DNA of 20,814 nt, taken from WAPX01 sp964622075 (GTDB lineage: Archaea; Halobacteriota; Archaeoglobi; Archaeoglobales; Archaeoglobaceae). This document shows positions 1-7,268 of the stretch, piece after piece. The notes beneath the pieces are model-generated. The model saw nothing but the letters and a program-made list of their open reading frames with translations, was not told where the DNA came from and did not search any database. The stretch covers positions 1 to 20,814 of the forward strand of contig CAZUMR010000024.1 of NCBI GenBank assembly GCA_964622075.1, given 5' to 3'. A program made the translations under genes and the position numbers. Positions within the stretch are counted from its first letter, which is position 1; each line of letters begins with the position of its first letter.

Positions 1-215
1 AACCCTGTTCTCCCTGATCACTCTGTAGTCGACGTTTTTGAGCACGAGGTTGTGCTGAACTCGTATATAAGGGAGCTCAGAACAATGGAGGCTGAGATAA
101 AGAACTCGATGAATTCTGGGAAATACTGTCAGTTGTCTGCAGGAGAGTCAGGGAAAGGCTGGAAAAGATTCCTGACAATCCAAAACTCAGACCATATCGG
201 GAGAGAGCTGGTTGA
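1..215 (+). pseudogene. 3' end of an unrecognised gene with an apparent -1 frameshift
   Basis: Frame +1 is open from base 1 and reads NPVLPDHSVVDVFEHEVV, then LNSYIRELRTMEAEIK. After about base 100 the protein-like reading moves to the frame with codons starting at 96 (gat aaa gaa ctc). It continues as EFWEILSVVCRRVRERLEKI and DNPKLRPYRERAG, ending at the TGA at 213-215. One extra A in the AAA run at 99-101 would join the two halves into a single protein ending in an acidic/basic helix. The unshifted frame continues to a stop at 241-243 but becomes Ser/Gln/Gly-rich and unlike an archaeal protein. The 5' end lies outside the window. I do not recognise the family. It could be a true pseudogene, a sequencing error in a homopolymer, or less likely recoding. 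No other frame on either strand stays open here. Confidence 0.4.
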
Positions 216-228
216 ACAGGTTGAACAG
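211..228 (+). repeat. 9-bp exact tandem duplication over a stop codon
   Basis: GTTGAACAG occurs twice back to back (211-219 and 220-228). The first copy contains the TGA that would end the frame-restored upstream gene. Confidence 0.85.
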
Positions 229-244
229 GCTGACTCCTCCTAAC

Positions 245-254
245 GTTTTTAAAC
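245..254 (+). promoter_or_regulatory. TATA box of srp19
   Basis: GTTTTTAAAC is centred 26 nt before the ATG at 276. This puts the transcription start at or next to the start codon, so the mRNA is probably leaderless. Confidence 0.6.
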
Positions 255-275
255 TGGCAGCTTGGTCTTTCTTCG

Positions 276-626
276 ATGAGAAGAAGATCAGGAAGAACAT
301 CAGGATGGGTAATCTGGACTGCCAATCTCGACAGGAGGTTAAGCAGGAGAGAAGGTAGAAAAGTTCCGAAAAAACTTGCTTCTCCCGGAGTCAGATTGCA
401 GGAGCTGATAGAGGCGTGCTCATCTCTGAACCTGAGGTTCGTGGCTGAAAATAAGAGGTATCCAAGGTGCTGGTGGATAGAAGGAGGAAGGGTGATTGTT
501 GAGAAAAGTTACTCAAAACCCGAAACCCTCAGAAAAATAGCCGAGAGAGTGAAGGAAATAAGAATGGAAAGGGAAAAGATGAAAGAATCGAAAGGTAAAC
601 TGAAAGGTAAGAAGAGGAAGAGGTGA
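276..626 (+). CDS. srp19: Signal recognition particle 19 kDa subunit (SRP19)
   Basis: SRP19 binds the tips of helices 6 and 8 of 7S RNA and prepares it for SRP54 in the cytosol, serving co-translational targeting to the membrane. The core is recognisable: VIWTANLDRRLSRREGRKVP near residues 12-31, then VRLQELIEACSSLNLRF, KRYPRCWWIEGGRVIVEKS, and a basic C-terminal tail (GKLKGKKRKR) typical of archaeal members. At 116 aa it is slightly long. The first 10 or so residues (RRRSGRTSG) precede the usual start of the fold and come from a 12-bp tandem duplication (280-303). ATG 276 is used because it is the only in-frame start before the conserved core and it lies 26 nt after a TATA box. The methyltransferase gene follows after 13 nt, probably in the same operon. 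Confidence 0.93.
   Translation: MRRRSGRTSGWVIWTANLDRRLSRREGRKVPKKLASPGVRLQELIEACSSLNLRFVAENKRYPRCWWIEGGRVIVEKSYSKPETLRKIAERVKEIRMEREKMKESKGKLKGKKRKR
280..303 (+). repeat. 12-bp tandem duplication at the srp19 start
   Basis: GAAGAAGATCAG (280-291) is followed directly by GAAGAACATCAG (292-303), 11 of 12 bases identical. It lengthens the N-terminus of SRP19 by four codons. Confidence 0.75.
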
Positions 627-639
627 AGAAGGCAGTCTC

Positions 640-1644
640 ATGCTGCACGCTTTTTTCATTTCTGGAGATTATCCAGAACTTGCAAGAGCGGAGATAGAGT
701 ACCTCCTGTGTCTCAGCAATCCAGAAAAGATTGGCAGGGTTTTGGTTTATCAGGGATACGTTGGAGAGAAAGTGAGAAGACTCGCTCTGACAAGGGAAGT
801 CGTTAAAATTTTTTCCATAACATCTTTCGAAGAGTTGGAAAAAACTTTTGAAGAGCTTGCCGAATATTTGCTGCTCTCTTTTAGCGGTAAATGCTGTGTC
901 AGGGTAAAGTTCTTTGGATCGGGAACTTCAGAAGTAGAAATTCTGGGAGTTATGGGTATTAAAGAGAAATCCGAACTTGAGAAAAAGCTTGGAGCAATTC
1001 TCTGGAGAAGGGGAATTAAAATAAGTGTCTCATCTCCCGATAGAATTATCAGGGTTTACATCTTTCCGGATGGATCTGCAATTGTCGGTCTGCTTGAATT
1101 CAAACTTGACACGAAGCAGTTTACAAGGAGACATCCTGAAAGGAGACCATTTTTCAGGCCGGGAGTTATGCTTCCCAAGCTGTGCAGAGCACTTGTAAAC
1201 ATATCCACACCCTCAGGAACGTTTCTCGATCCCATGTGCGGGACGGGGGGACTGGTTATAGAAGCTTCTCTGCTCAAACTGAATGCAATTGGAGTGGATC
1301 TGTATCCGGAAATAGCGAGAGGTTGCCTTGAGAACATCAGATTCTTTTCAATACCCGCTCACATCGTATGTGGCAATGCAGCCCAGCTGCCATTAAAGGA
1401 TTGCAGTGTTGATGGAATAGCCACAGACTACCCATACTTTCAGTCCTCAAAGAGTCTGTACAGCAGGGATGAGCTGCTGAGAAAGACATGTGAGGAATTT
1501 CTGAGAGTACTTAGATGCGGAAAAAGAGCTGTAGTGACCACGAACTGTGAATGCGAGTTTGAAGGCTTTAACGTTCTTGATGTGTTTAGGGTGAGGGTTC
1601 ACAGCAGTTTGACAAGGAGAATTTACGTCCTCGAAAAACCCTGA
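640..1644 (+). CDS. trmG10: tRNA (guanine10-N2)-methyltransferase, Trm-G10 type (THUMP + Rossmann MTase)
   Basis: Predicted to methylate N2 of guanosine 10 in tRNA with S-adenosylmethionine, giving m2G and m2,2G, which supports tRNA folding at high temperature. The N-terminal ~160 residues fit the ferredoxin-like/THUMP module of the family (start MLHAFFISGDYPELARAEIE). The linker FTRRHPERRPFFRPG at about 160-175 precedes the SAM motif I DPMCGTGG at 197-204, followed by GVDLYPEI (acidic SAM ribose ligand). The catalytic motif reads TDYPYF at 262-267 where the family usually has DPPY, so the second position is Tyr rather than Pro. At 334 aa it has the family's normal length. ATG 640 has only a distant GAGGTG (620-625), which overlaps the srp19 stop, so translational coupling is likely. 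Trm14 (position 6) is the main alternative, but the RHPERRPFF linker and length favour Trm-G10. Confidence 0.85.
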   Translation: MLHAFFISGDYPELARAEIEYLLCLSNPEKIGRVLVYQGYVGEKVRRLALTREVVKIFSITSFEELEKTFEELAEYLLLSFSGKCCVRVKFFGSGTSEVEILGVMGIKEKSELEKKLGAILWRRGIKISVSSPDRIIRVYIFPDGSAIVGLLEFKLDTKQFTRRHPERRPFFRPGVMLPKLCRALVNISTPSGTFLDPMCGTGGLVIEASLLKLNAIGVDLYPEIARGCLENIRFFSIPAHIVCGNAAQLPLKDCSVDGIATDYPYFQSSKSLYSRDELLRKTCEEFLRVLRCGKRAVVTTNCECEFEGFNVLDVFRVRVHSSLTRRIYVLEKP

Positions 1645-1668
1645 CAGCATAGCAAATCTTCACGAATA

Positions 1669-1742
1669 ACCATATACAAAACCGCAAACGTTAAACAGCG
1701 TATGGCTTTGCTGAGTGCCTGTCAGGTGTCGGAGGGTGTTCT
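1669..1742 (+). promoter_or_regulatory. Promoter/leader and Shine-Dalgarno of the acyl-CoA synthetase gene
   Basis: CATATACAAA (about 1670-1679) is a weak TATA candidate. GGAGGG at 1731-1736, six bases before ATG 1743, is a good ribosome binding site and decides the start. Unlike most genes here, this one has a leader. Confidence 0.45.
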
Positions 1743-3497
1743 ATGAGTCTGGAAGACGTGTACAGGGAGTTTATAACAATCAACAACATGGCTGATTACG
1801 AAAAGAGAAAGGAGGAGCTGAAGAAGTTTTTTGACAGACTGAATCACATGAAGTTACCCGAGTACTTCAACTGGGTGGTCGAAGTTTTCGAAGGAATACA
1901 TGTGAAAGAGAAAGGTGATAAAAAAGCCCTGCTGTGGCACGATCTGGACAGTGATGAAAGGAAAGAGTACACGTACTCTGAAATGAGCAGGGAAGGAAAC
2001 AGACTTCTGAACTTCCTTAGGGCAAACGGAGTTTCCGCGGGAGATGGAGTTTACGCAATGCTGCCAGCTCTCCCGGAGACGTGGTTCTCTATCCTTGCCA
2101 CGTTAAAGGGAGGAATGGTTATAGTTCCTACGGCCACGACAATGGTTCCAAAGGAACTTGAGTACAGATTTAAGGTCTATCCACCAAAAGCTGTTATAGC
2201 TGATGAGAGAAGTGCTCAGATGATTGACGAAGCTTTATCCAGCCTGACACTGGATGAACCCGTTAAAATCGTTATTGGGGAGAGAAGTGGATGGACGAGC
2301 TACGATGAGGTTAGAGGTGAAAAAGGCGAAGCTGAAGGTGCAAAAACGAGGTGCAACGATATAGTCTTCAACTTCTTCACCTCCGGTACAACTGGTCTGC
2401 CAAAGATGGTCGGTCACACGGCTGTTAGCTATCCTCTTGGCCACCTGTCAACGGCCTATCTGATTGGCATACAGAGTGATGATTTGCACACAAATCTGAG
2501 TGCTCCGGGATGGGCCAAGTTTGCGTGGAGCAGCTTTTTCGCACCGTTCATAATGGGTGCAACCGTTCTTGGAGTTAACTACAACAGGTTCATTCCAGAC
2601 AGGTATCTGGAGATAATATCTTCATACGGAATAAACACGTTCTGTGCTCCTCCAACGGCTTGGAGAATCTTCATGCTTCAAAAGCTTGAGAACTACGACT
2701 TCTCGAACCTGAGGGAGGTTATGAGTGCAGGAGAACCCCTGAATCCTGAAATAATCAACACATGGAGGAAGTACACAGACACGACTATAAGGGACTTTTA
2801 CGGACAGACCGAAAGCACGGCAATGATAGGCAATCCACCGTGGATAAGGGAAGTTATACCCGGATCGTTTGGTTTCCCGAGTTACATGCATGATGTCGCT
2901 CTTGTTGATGACGATGGAAACCTCATAACCGAACCAAATCAAGTTGGACATATTGTGGTCAGGCTTGACAGGTGGAGGCCTATAGGTCTGTTTGCTGGAT
3001 ACATCGGTGATGAGGAGAAGACAAGATCCGTTTTCAGGGACAACATGTACTTTACAGGTGATAAGGCGTACTTTGACGAGAGAGGTTACTGGTGGTTCGT
3101 TGGAAGAGCAGATGATGTGATAAAAACGTCAGACTACAGGGTTGGCCCATTCGAAGTCGAAAGCGCCCTTATAGAGCATCCCGCAGTGGCAGAGGCGGCA
3201 GTTATAGGCAGTCCGGATCCAATAAGGTGGCAGATAGTCAAGGCCTTCGTCGTTTTGAAACCCGACTACACTCCGAGCAGAGAACTTGCATTGGAGCTGT
3301 TCGTTCACTGCACAAAAGTTCTCGCCAAATACAAAATACCGAGGATAATAGAGTTCGTTCCCGAACTTCCAAAGACAATAAGCGGCAAGATCAGAAGAAA
3401 CGAGCTGAGGAGAATTGAAGAGGAAAGGAGATCAAAAGGCGAGAGGGGAGAACAGGAATACTTCTACTCGGATTTTGAAGAGTTGAAGAGACAGTAA
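1743..3497 (+). CDS. Medium-chain acyl-CoA synthetase (AMP-forming, ACSM-like)
   Basis: Adenylates a short- or medium-chain carboxylic acid and transfers the acyl group to CoA, so it would activate fatty, branched or aromatic acids for oxidation or assimilation in the cytosol. ANL-superfamily motifs appear in order: TSGTTGLPKM from residue 213 (ATP phosphate loop), YGQTES at 353-358, YFTGD at 436-440, the hinge GRADDVIKTSDYRVGPFEVE from 454, and the C-terminal catalytic lysine K549 in KTISGKIRR. At 584 aa it is close to archaeal medium-chain members. The hinge segment with TSDYRVGPFE and the region NLSAPGWAKFAWSSFFAPF point to the ACSM/MACS branch rather than acetyl-CoA synthetase. The exact acyl substrate cannot be read from sequence. 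It stands alone, convergent with leuS. Confidence 0.88.
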   Translation: MSLEDVYREFITINNMADYEKRKEELKKFFDRLNHMKLPEYFNWVVEVFEGIHVKEKGDKKALLWHDLDSDERKEYTYSEMSREGNRLLNFLRANGVSAGDGVYAMLPALPETWFSILATLKGGMVIVPTATTMVPKELEYRFKVYPPKAVIADERSAQMIDEALSSLTLDEPVKIVIGERSGWTSYDEVRGEKGEAEGAKTRCNDIVFNFFTSGTTGLPKMVGHTAVSYPLGHLSTAYLIGIQSDDLHTNLSAPGWAKFAWSSFFAPFIMGATVLGVNYNRFIPDRYLEIISSYGINTFCAPPTAWRIFMLQKLENYDFSNLREVMSAGEPLNPEIINTWRKYTDTTIRDFYGQTESTAMIGNPPWIREVIPGSFGFPSYMHDVALVDDDGNLITEPNQVGHIVVRLDRWRPIGLFAGYIGDEEKTRSVFRDNMYFTGDKAYFDERGYWWFVGRADDVIKTSDYRVGPFEVESALIEHPAVAEAAVIGSPDPIRWQIVKAFVVLKPDYTPSRELALELFVHCTKVLAKYKIPRIIEFVPELPKTISGKIRRNELRRIEEERRSKGERGEQEYFYSDFEELKRQ

Positions 3498-3519
3498 GGC
3501 TGCAATTTAATTTTGATCT

Positions 3520-3550
3520 CAATTTGTTTTTATTTTAATATTTTGTTTCC
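3520..3550 (+). terminator. T-rich terminator of the acyl-CoA synthetase gene
   Basis: Several T-tracts (AATTTGTTTTTATTTTAATA, then TTTTGTTTCC) follow the stop codon, as expected for archaeal polymerase termination. Confidence 0.5.
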
Positions 3551-3561
3551 ATTGCTGATAA

Positions 3562-3585
3562 ATTAAAATAAAAAATTCAAAAAAG
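3562..3585 (-). terminator. T-rich terminator of leuS
   Basis: Read on the minus strand just after the leuS stop, the sequence is CTTTTTTGAATTTTTTATTT, a double T6 tract. Together with the preceding tract it isolates the two convergent genes. Confidence 0.5.
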
Positions 3586-6500
3586 TCAGACGGCATAGAC
3601 AGCTGGCTTCCCCGGCATCGCTGCCTTTCTCTTATTCTCCGGTACTTTACTTTCATCAACGACTACCTTAACACCAAGTTCTCTTTCAAGAAATTCCCTG
3701 CTTTCTTCTATTACTCTCTTCTCATCAACTTCCACGATTCCACTTTCTTTCAGAACTCTCTTCACGAAGTTTGAGACTTCTTTGCCCATTCCTCTGAACT
3801 TCTCATCTTTCATAACTTCCTTCATTGCATCCCTGACATTTCCAGCCCTGATTGCTATTCTTGCCACTTCCTTCTTCCACTCCTCTGCAGGAGCGACGTA
3901 AACTGTTTCAGCTTTCACAAACTTCAGAACTTCCTTTATGTCGTTCATTAGACTCTTCAGGTATTCTTCTGCAACCTCTGCAACTTCATCAACCCTGCTT
4001 TCATCGTACTCCGGATACTTTTCAAGGCTTACAAAGGAATCGTGCTTCCAGTGCCAGACCTCCTCACATATGTGTGGGGCGAAGGGAGAAATCAGCTTAA
4101 TCCAGTCGTCAAACACTATCTGCGGGTTCTTTCCACCTCTCCTCAGGTACCATCTGACATCGTTCATGACCTCAAAGAAGGCGGCGTTAACTGCTCTCCT
4201 TGTCTGTAGGTTTTCCATTGCCTCTCTTGTCTCCTTTATTGCTCTCTGCATCCTGCTGACAAGCCACCTCTCAAGGTGACCGTTTTCCTTAACTTCTTTC
4301 GTGTAGTATTCTTTCATGAGGGTATAGAACCTCTTGAGGTGAGAAGCCAGGCTTTCGACGTCCTTCTTTCTCCAGTCTGCGTCGCTATCGTACTCAGCCG
4401 CATACAGGATGTACATTCTCGTTACATCAGCTCCATTCTCAGCAACAGCCCTCTTCATCGTGAGCAATGGACCCTTGCTCTTGCTCATCTTTTTGCCTTC
4501 CAGACTCACGTATCCATTGACAGCTATGGCTCTGGGCCACAGCTCTTTTGGAAATATTGCCACGTGGTGGAACAGGAAGAAGAGCAAGTGGTTGGCAACA
4601 AGATCCTTTCCACTGCTCCTCAGATCGACCGGATACCAGTAGTCGAAATCTCTCTTTATCTCCTCCACAAGCTCCCTGCTCAGACCTGAGCTTTCAGATG
4701 CTCTCTCGGCATCTCCAATGTTCAAAAACACGTAGTCAAGTAACTCCTGAGTTATGTTTTCTGCTTTGAGCTTTCCAGCATTGATGAACTTCGCCAGAAT
4801 GTAGTATGCCATGTATATCGTCGAATCAGAAAGGCTCTCTATCAGCCATTCCCTATCCCAGGGAATCCTTGTACCGAGTCCCTTTCTCCTCGCACACGCC
4901 TTATCTTTCAACCACTCGACCTTGTTTCTGAATTCCTCTTTGTAGTAATCTGGAATTATTCTCATCTCTTCAAGCAGTTCGAAGACCTTCTCCTTCCATT
5001 CAGGTCTTGAGTAGTTCAGGAACCACTGATCTCTAACTATCTTTACAACACACTTCGTCCCGCACCTGCATACAACAGGTTTCTCGCTGAACTCGTAAAA
5101 GATATCTCCAATTCCAAGCTCTATCAGGTCTTTCTGCAGTACGTCCTTAACTTTGGAAACGGGCATTTCTGGGTAGAGAGTGTTTTCAAGCAGTACACCC
5201 TTGTGAAACTCCTTCCTGTAAACAGTTTTTGTTGCTCTCTCAAGTTTCTCAACTTCTTTCTGGCTCTTTATTCCCATCTCCTCTGAAACCTCTACTGCCG
5301 GTACTTCGTAATCTTCTCCCTCTATTCTTATGAGGACTATTGGTTTTACGTCAGCTATTTTTCTCAGTTCCTCGCTCTCCCTTTTCAGATCTTCAAGAGC
5401 CACGTAGTCGTATGGAGCGTGTGCTGGAACGCTCATAACAACTCCCGTTGCATTGTCTGTATCAACGAATTCAGCGGGTAGCACGGGTACAACTACCATT
5501 CTAAGCTTTTCAAGTGCACTCTCAATTCTGCTTTCATCTGCAGCTATTTCAAATCCAGCCTTAAAAGCGTCAATCAGACCTCTGGAAATAACGTCAATTC
5601 TTTCCACGACCTTTCTTATTCTCTCTATTCTGTCCTCATGTCTGGATGCGTCTCTTAGAATTTCAAGGATTGCTGGGTCTATATCTGTAAATTCGGCAAT
5701 GGTTTCCAATGCTTTCACAAGATCGTCAGCAAGCATACCGGCGAGAACGGGATTTACAACGAACTCTCCAATGTATTCTCTGGCATTTACTTCTTTCAGC
5801 ACTTTAACATCTTTTTCCTGATGAACAAGTTTTTCAGCTGCCTCCCTGCTCAAAAACCACTTTTCTCCATTGACTTCAGCAATCACATAACTTCCGGATG
5901 GGTTTATCCAGAGGTTTGTAACTCCAAAAATCGTTTCGGGTCTTAGTGTTGCACATGGAAACACAACTTCTGGAGAGTACAGCTTTATAACAGTAAAATC
6001 AACTATTGTTGCGTTTTCACCTTTCATCAGGTCGTGATCCTCTACCGGATTCTCATCGTGCGGGCAGTATCTCACAGGATGGGAGCCTTTAACAACGAGC
6101 CCCTTCTCCTTCAGTTTCCAGTACTGCCATTCTATGAACTTTTGATACGGCTCGTCTGTAGTCGTGAAAACCCTTCTCCAGTCTATGGAATATCCGATCG
6201 ACTTCAGAGCGTTTGTGGCCTCTCTTGAAAAGTACTCAACTATTTTTTCAGGTGTATCAAGTTTCAGCAGATCTTCAAGCGGGACGTCATGGTACGTTGT
6301 GTAAACCTTTATTGTGTCCGGATCTTTTTTTGCTATTCTTTCTGCCAGACCTATTATTGGCGTACCTGTTACGTGGTAGCCCATGGGAAACAGGACGTTG
6401 TAGCCATTCATCCTCTTGTACCTTGCGACGGCATCACCTATTGTCAGGGTTCTTGTATGCCCGGCATGCAGGTTTCCGTTCAGGTATGGATACGGGATTG

Positions 6501-6612
6501 TGATGAAGAACTTCTGTCTTTCATCAGGTTCCGCTTCAAATATCCGGGCTTTTCTCCACTCCTCCTGCCACTTCCTCTCTATTGCGTGAAAGTCAGGAGA
6601 GTCATTCTGCAT
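3586..6612 (-). CDS. leuS: Leucyl-tRNA synthetase, archaeal type, with an extra CP1 insert
   Basis: Class Ia synthetase that charges tRNA(Leu) and hydrolyses misacylated products in its CP1 editing domain. HIGH motif is HAGH at 49-52 within PYLNGNLHAGHTRTL; KMSKS is at 708-712. The editing domain has TLRPET (222-227) and VMSVPAHAPYDYVAL with the editing aspartate near 402. CXCXXXC at 515-521 (CRCGTKC) may bind zinc. The C-terminal ~250 residues form the anticodon-binding and archaeal C-terminal tRNA-contact domains. Length 1008 aa is long for the archaeal family, which I recall as about 930-970. The excess is explained by a helical segment of about 80 residues (roughly 291-372) inside CP1, between YIGEFVVNPV and VVVPVLPAEFVD. 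ATG 6612 lies 26 nt after a TATA box, so transcription is probably leaderless. Confidence 0.97.
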   Translation of the reverse strand: MQNDSPDFHAIERKWQEEWRKARIFEAEPDERQKFFITIPYPYLNGNLHAGHTRTLTIGDAVARYKRMNGYNVLFPMGYHVTGTPIIGLAERIAKKDPDTIKVYTTYHDVPLEDLLKLDTPEKIVEYFSREATNALKSIGYSIDWRRVFTTTDEPYQKFIEWQYWKLKEKGLVVKGSHPVRYCPHDENPVEDHDLMKGENATIVDFTVIKLYSPEVVFPCATLRPETIFGVTNLWINPSGSYVIAEVNGEKWFLSREAAEKLVHQEKDVKVLKEVNAREYIGEFVVNPVLAGMLADDLVKALETIAEFTDIDPAILEILRDASRHEDRIERIRKVVERIDVISRGLIDAFKAGFEIAADESRIESALEKLRMVVVPVLPAEFVDTDNATGVVMSVPAHAPYDYVALEDLKRESEELRKIADVKPIVLIRIEGEDYEVPAVEVSEEMGIKSQKEVEKLERATKTVYRKEFHKGVLLENTLYPEMPVSKVKDVLQKDLIELGIGDIFYEFSEKPVVCRCGTKCVVKIVRDQWFLNYSRPEWKEKVFELLEEMRIIPDYYKEEFRNKVEWLKDKACARRKGLGTRIPWDREWLIESLSDSTIYMAYYILAKFINAGKLKAENITQELLDYVFLNIGDAERASESSGLSRELVEEIKRDFDYWYPVDLRSSGKDLVANHLLFFLFHHVAIFPKELWPRAIAVNGYVSLEGKKMSKSKGPLLTMKRAVAENGADVTRMYILYAAEYDSDADWRKKDVESLASHLKRFYTLMKEYYTKEVKENGHLERWLVSRMQRAIKETREAMENLQTRRAVNAAFFEVMNDVRWYLRRGGKNPQIVFDDWIKLISPFAPHICEEVWHWKHDSFVSLEKYPEYDESRVDEVAEVAEEYLKSLMNDIKEVLKFVKAETVYVAPAEEWKKEVARIAIRAGNVRDAMKEVMKDEKFRGMGKEVSNFVKRVLKESGIVEVDEKRVIEESREFLERELGVKVVVDESKVPENKRKAAMPGKPAVYAV

Positions 6613-6633
6613 GCTTACGCGGGATATTCAAGG

Positions 6634-6642
6634 TTTTAAAAA
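6634..6642 (-). promoter_or_regulatory. TATA box of leuS
   Basis: The minus strand reads CTTTTTAAAACC, centred 26 nt upstream of the leuS ATG. Confidence 0.6.
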
Positions 6643-6672
6643 GTTTGAGTATTTTTTCGCCGGGTTTTGCTG

Positions 6673-6698
6673 ACATGAATTCATTACATGAATTCATT
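6673..6698. repeat. 13-bp exact tandem repeat, each unit carrying a 10-bp palindrome
   Basis: ACATGAATTCATT occurs at 6673-6685 and again at 6686-6698. Each copy contains the perfect palindrome ATGAATTCAT. The pair lies about 30-60 bp upstream of the leuS TATA box, a plausible double operator or activator site. Confidence 0.8.
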
Positions 6699-6744
6699 TT
6701 GTACTCTATCTGAAAATCGAAAATTGCTAAAATTAAAATTTGTT

Positions 6745-6766
6745 AAAAAATCTGAAAGATCCAGAT
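6745..6766 (-). terminator. Hairpin plus T6 terminator after the lipoprotein gene
   Basis: On the minus strand, ATCTG (6762-6766) and CAGAT (6750-6754) can pair across a 7-nt loop and are followed at once by six T residues (6745-6750). The 12-bp palindrome CAGATTAATCTG at 6762-6773 overlaps the stem. Confidence 0.45.
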
Positions 6767-6773
6767 TAATCTG

Positions 6774-7256
6774 TCAGGGACTCCAGTTTATGTCCCACGT
6801 AACCACTGTTGATTTTGAAGCTAAAACGTGCCCCCTGCTATCTATAACCTGAACGACAACAACAAGCTTATCCCCTTTCTTTGGCACGTCCTTTGGGCTG
6901 CTGAACCCGATGTAGGTCGTTATGGTTCCCTGCCTGTCTATTGGAATGTACGTGGATGGAGTTGCTCTCATGCCAATCTCACCCATGTTTTTAGCTCCTG
7001 TCATGTCGTATGCGAACAGAATTATCCCGGGCATTGGCGTGTTGTACCATGGATGCAGGGTTGGTGCCTGTTTCTTGGATATCAGCGTTGCCTTTGCATA
7101 CTTTATCCTGATTATGTGAGTCTTTCCAGCAATGTAGTGCTCGAAACAAACTTCTATTGCCGGCAGTTTTTTCTCTTTGTTAATACACCCTCCTGTCAGT
7201 GCGGCAAGTATGCAAACTAAAACGATCAGACTGACTCCAAGTTTAAAGTTCATCAA
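6774..7256 (-). CDS. Predicted lipoprotein of unknown function
   Basis: 160 aa. Hydrophobic signal segment at residues 5-20 (LGVSLIVLVCILAAL) followed by the lipobox-like LTGGC with Cys24, so the mature protein is probably lipid-anchored on the outer face of the membrane. The rest is beta-rich and compact (for example LVVVVQVIDSRGHVLASKS near the end) and could be a small Ig-like or CARDB-like domain. I recognise no family and no catalytic motif. It begins 12 nt after the stop of the MBL-fold gene upstream, so the two are probably one transcript, but that does not establish a shared role. The downstream hairpin/T-run fits as the end of the unit. Confidence 0.75.
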   Translation of the reverse strand: MMNFKLGVSLIVLVCILAALTGGCINKEKKLPAIEVCFEHYIAGKTHIIRIKYAKATLISKKQAPTLHPWYNTPMPGIILFAYDMTGAKNMGEIGMRATPSTYIPIDRQGTITTYIGFSSPKDVPKKGDKLVVVVQVIDSRGHVLASKSTVVTWDINWSP

Positions 7257-7268
7257 ATTCGGGAGGGA

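Noticed and set aside
52..243. 63-aa ORF from GTG 52
   Set aside because: Its first part is the tail of an upstream-open frame and its second part reads as low-quality Ser/Gly/Gln sequence; a one-base shift gives a much more convincing protein end at 215.
5490..5745. Intein inside leuS
   Set aside because: The segment is too short and helical, and lacks Cys/Ser start and His-Asn end splice motifs.
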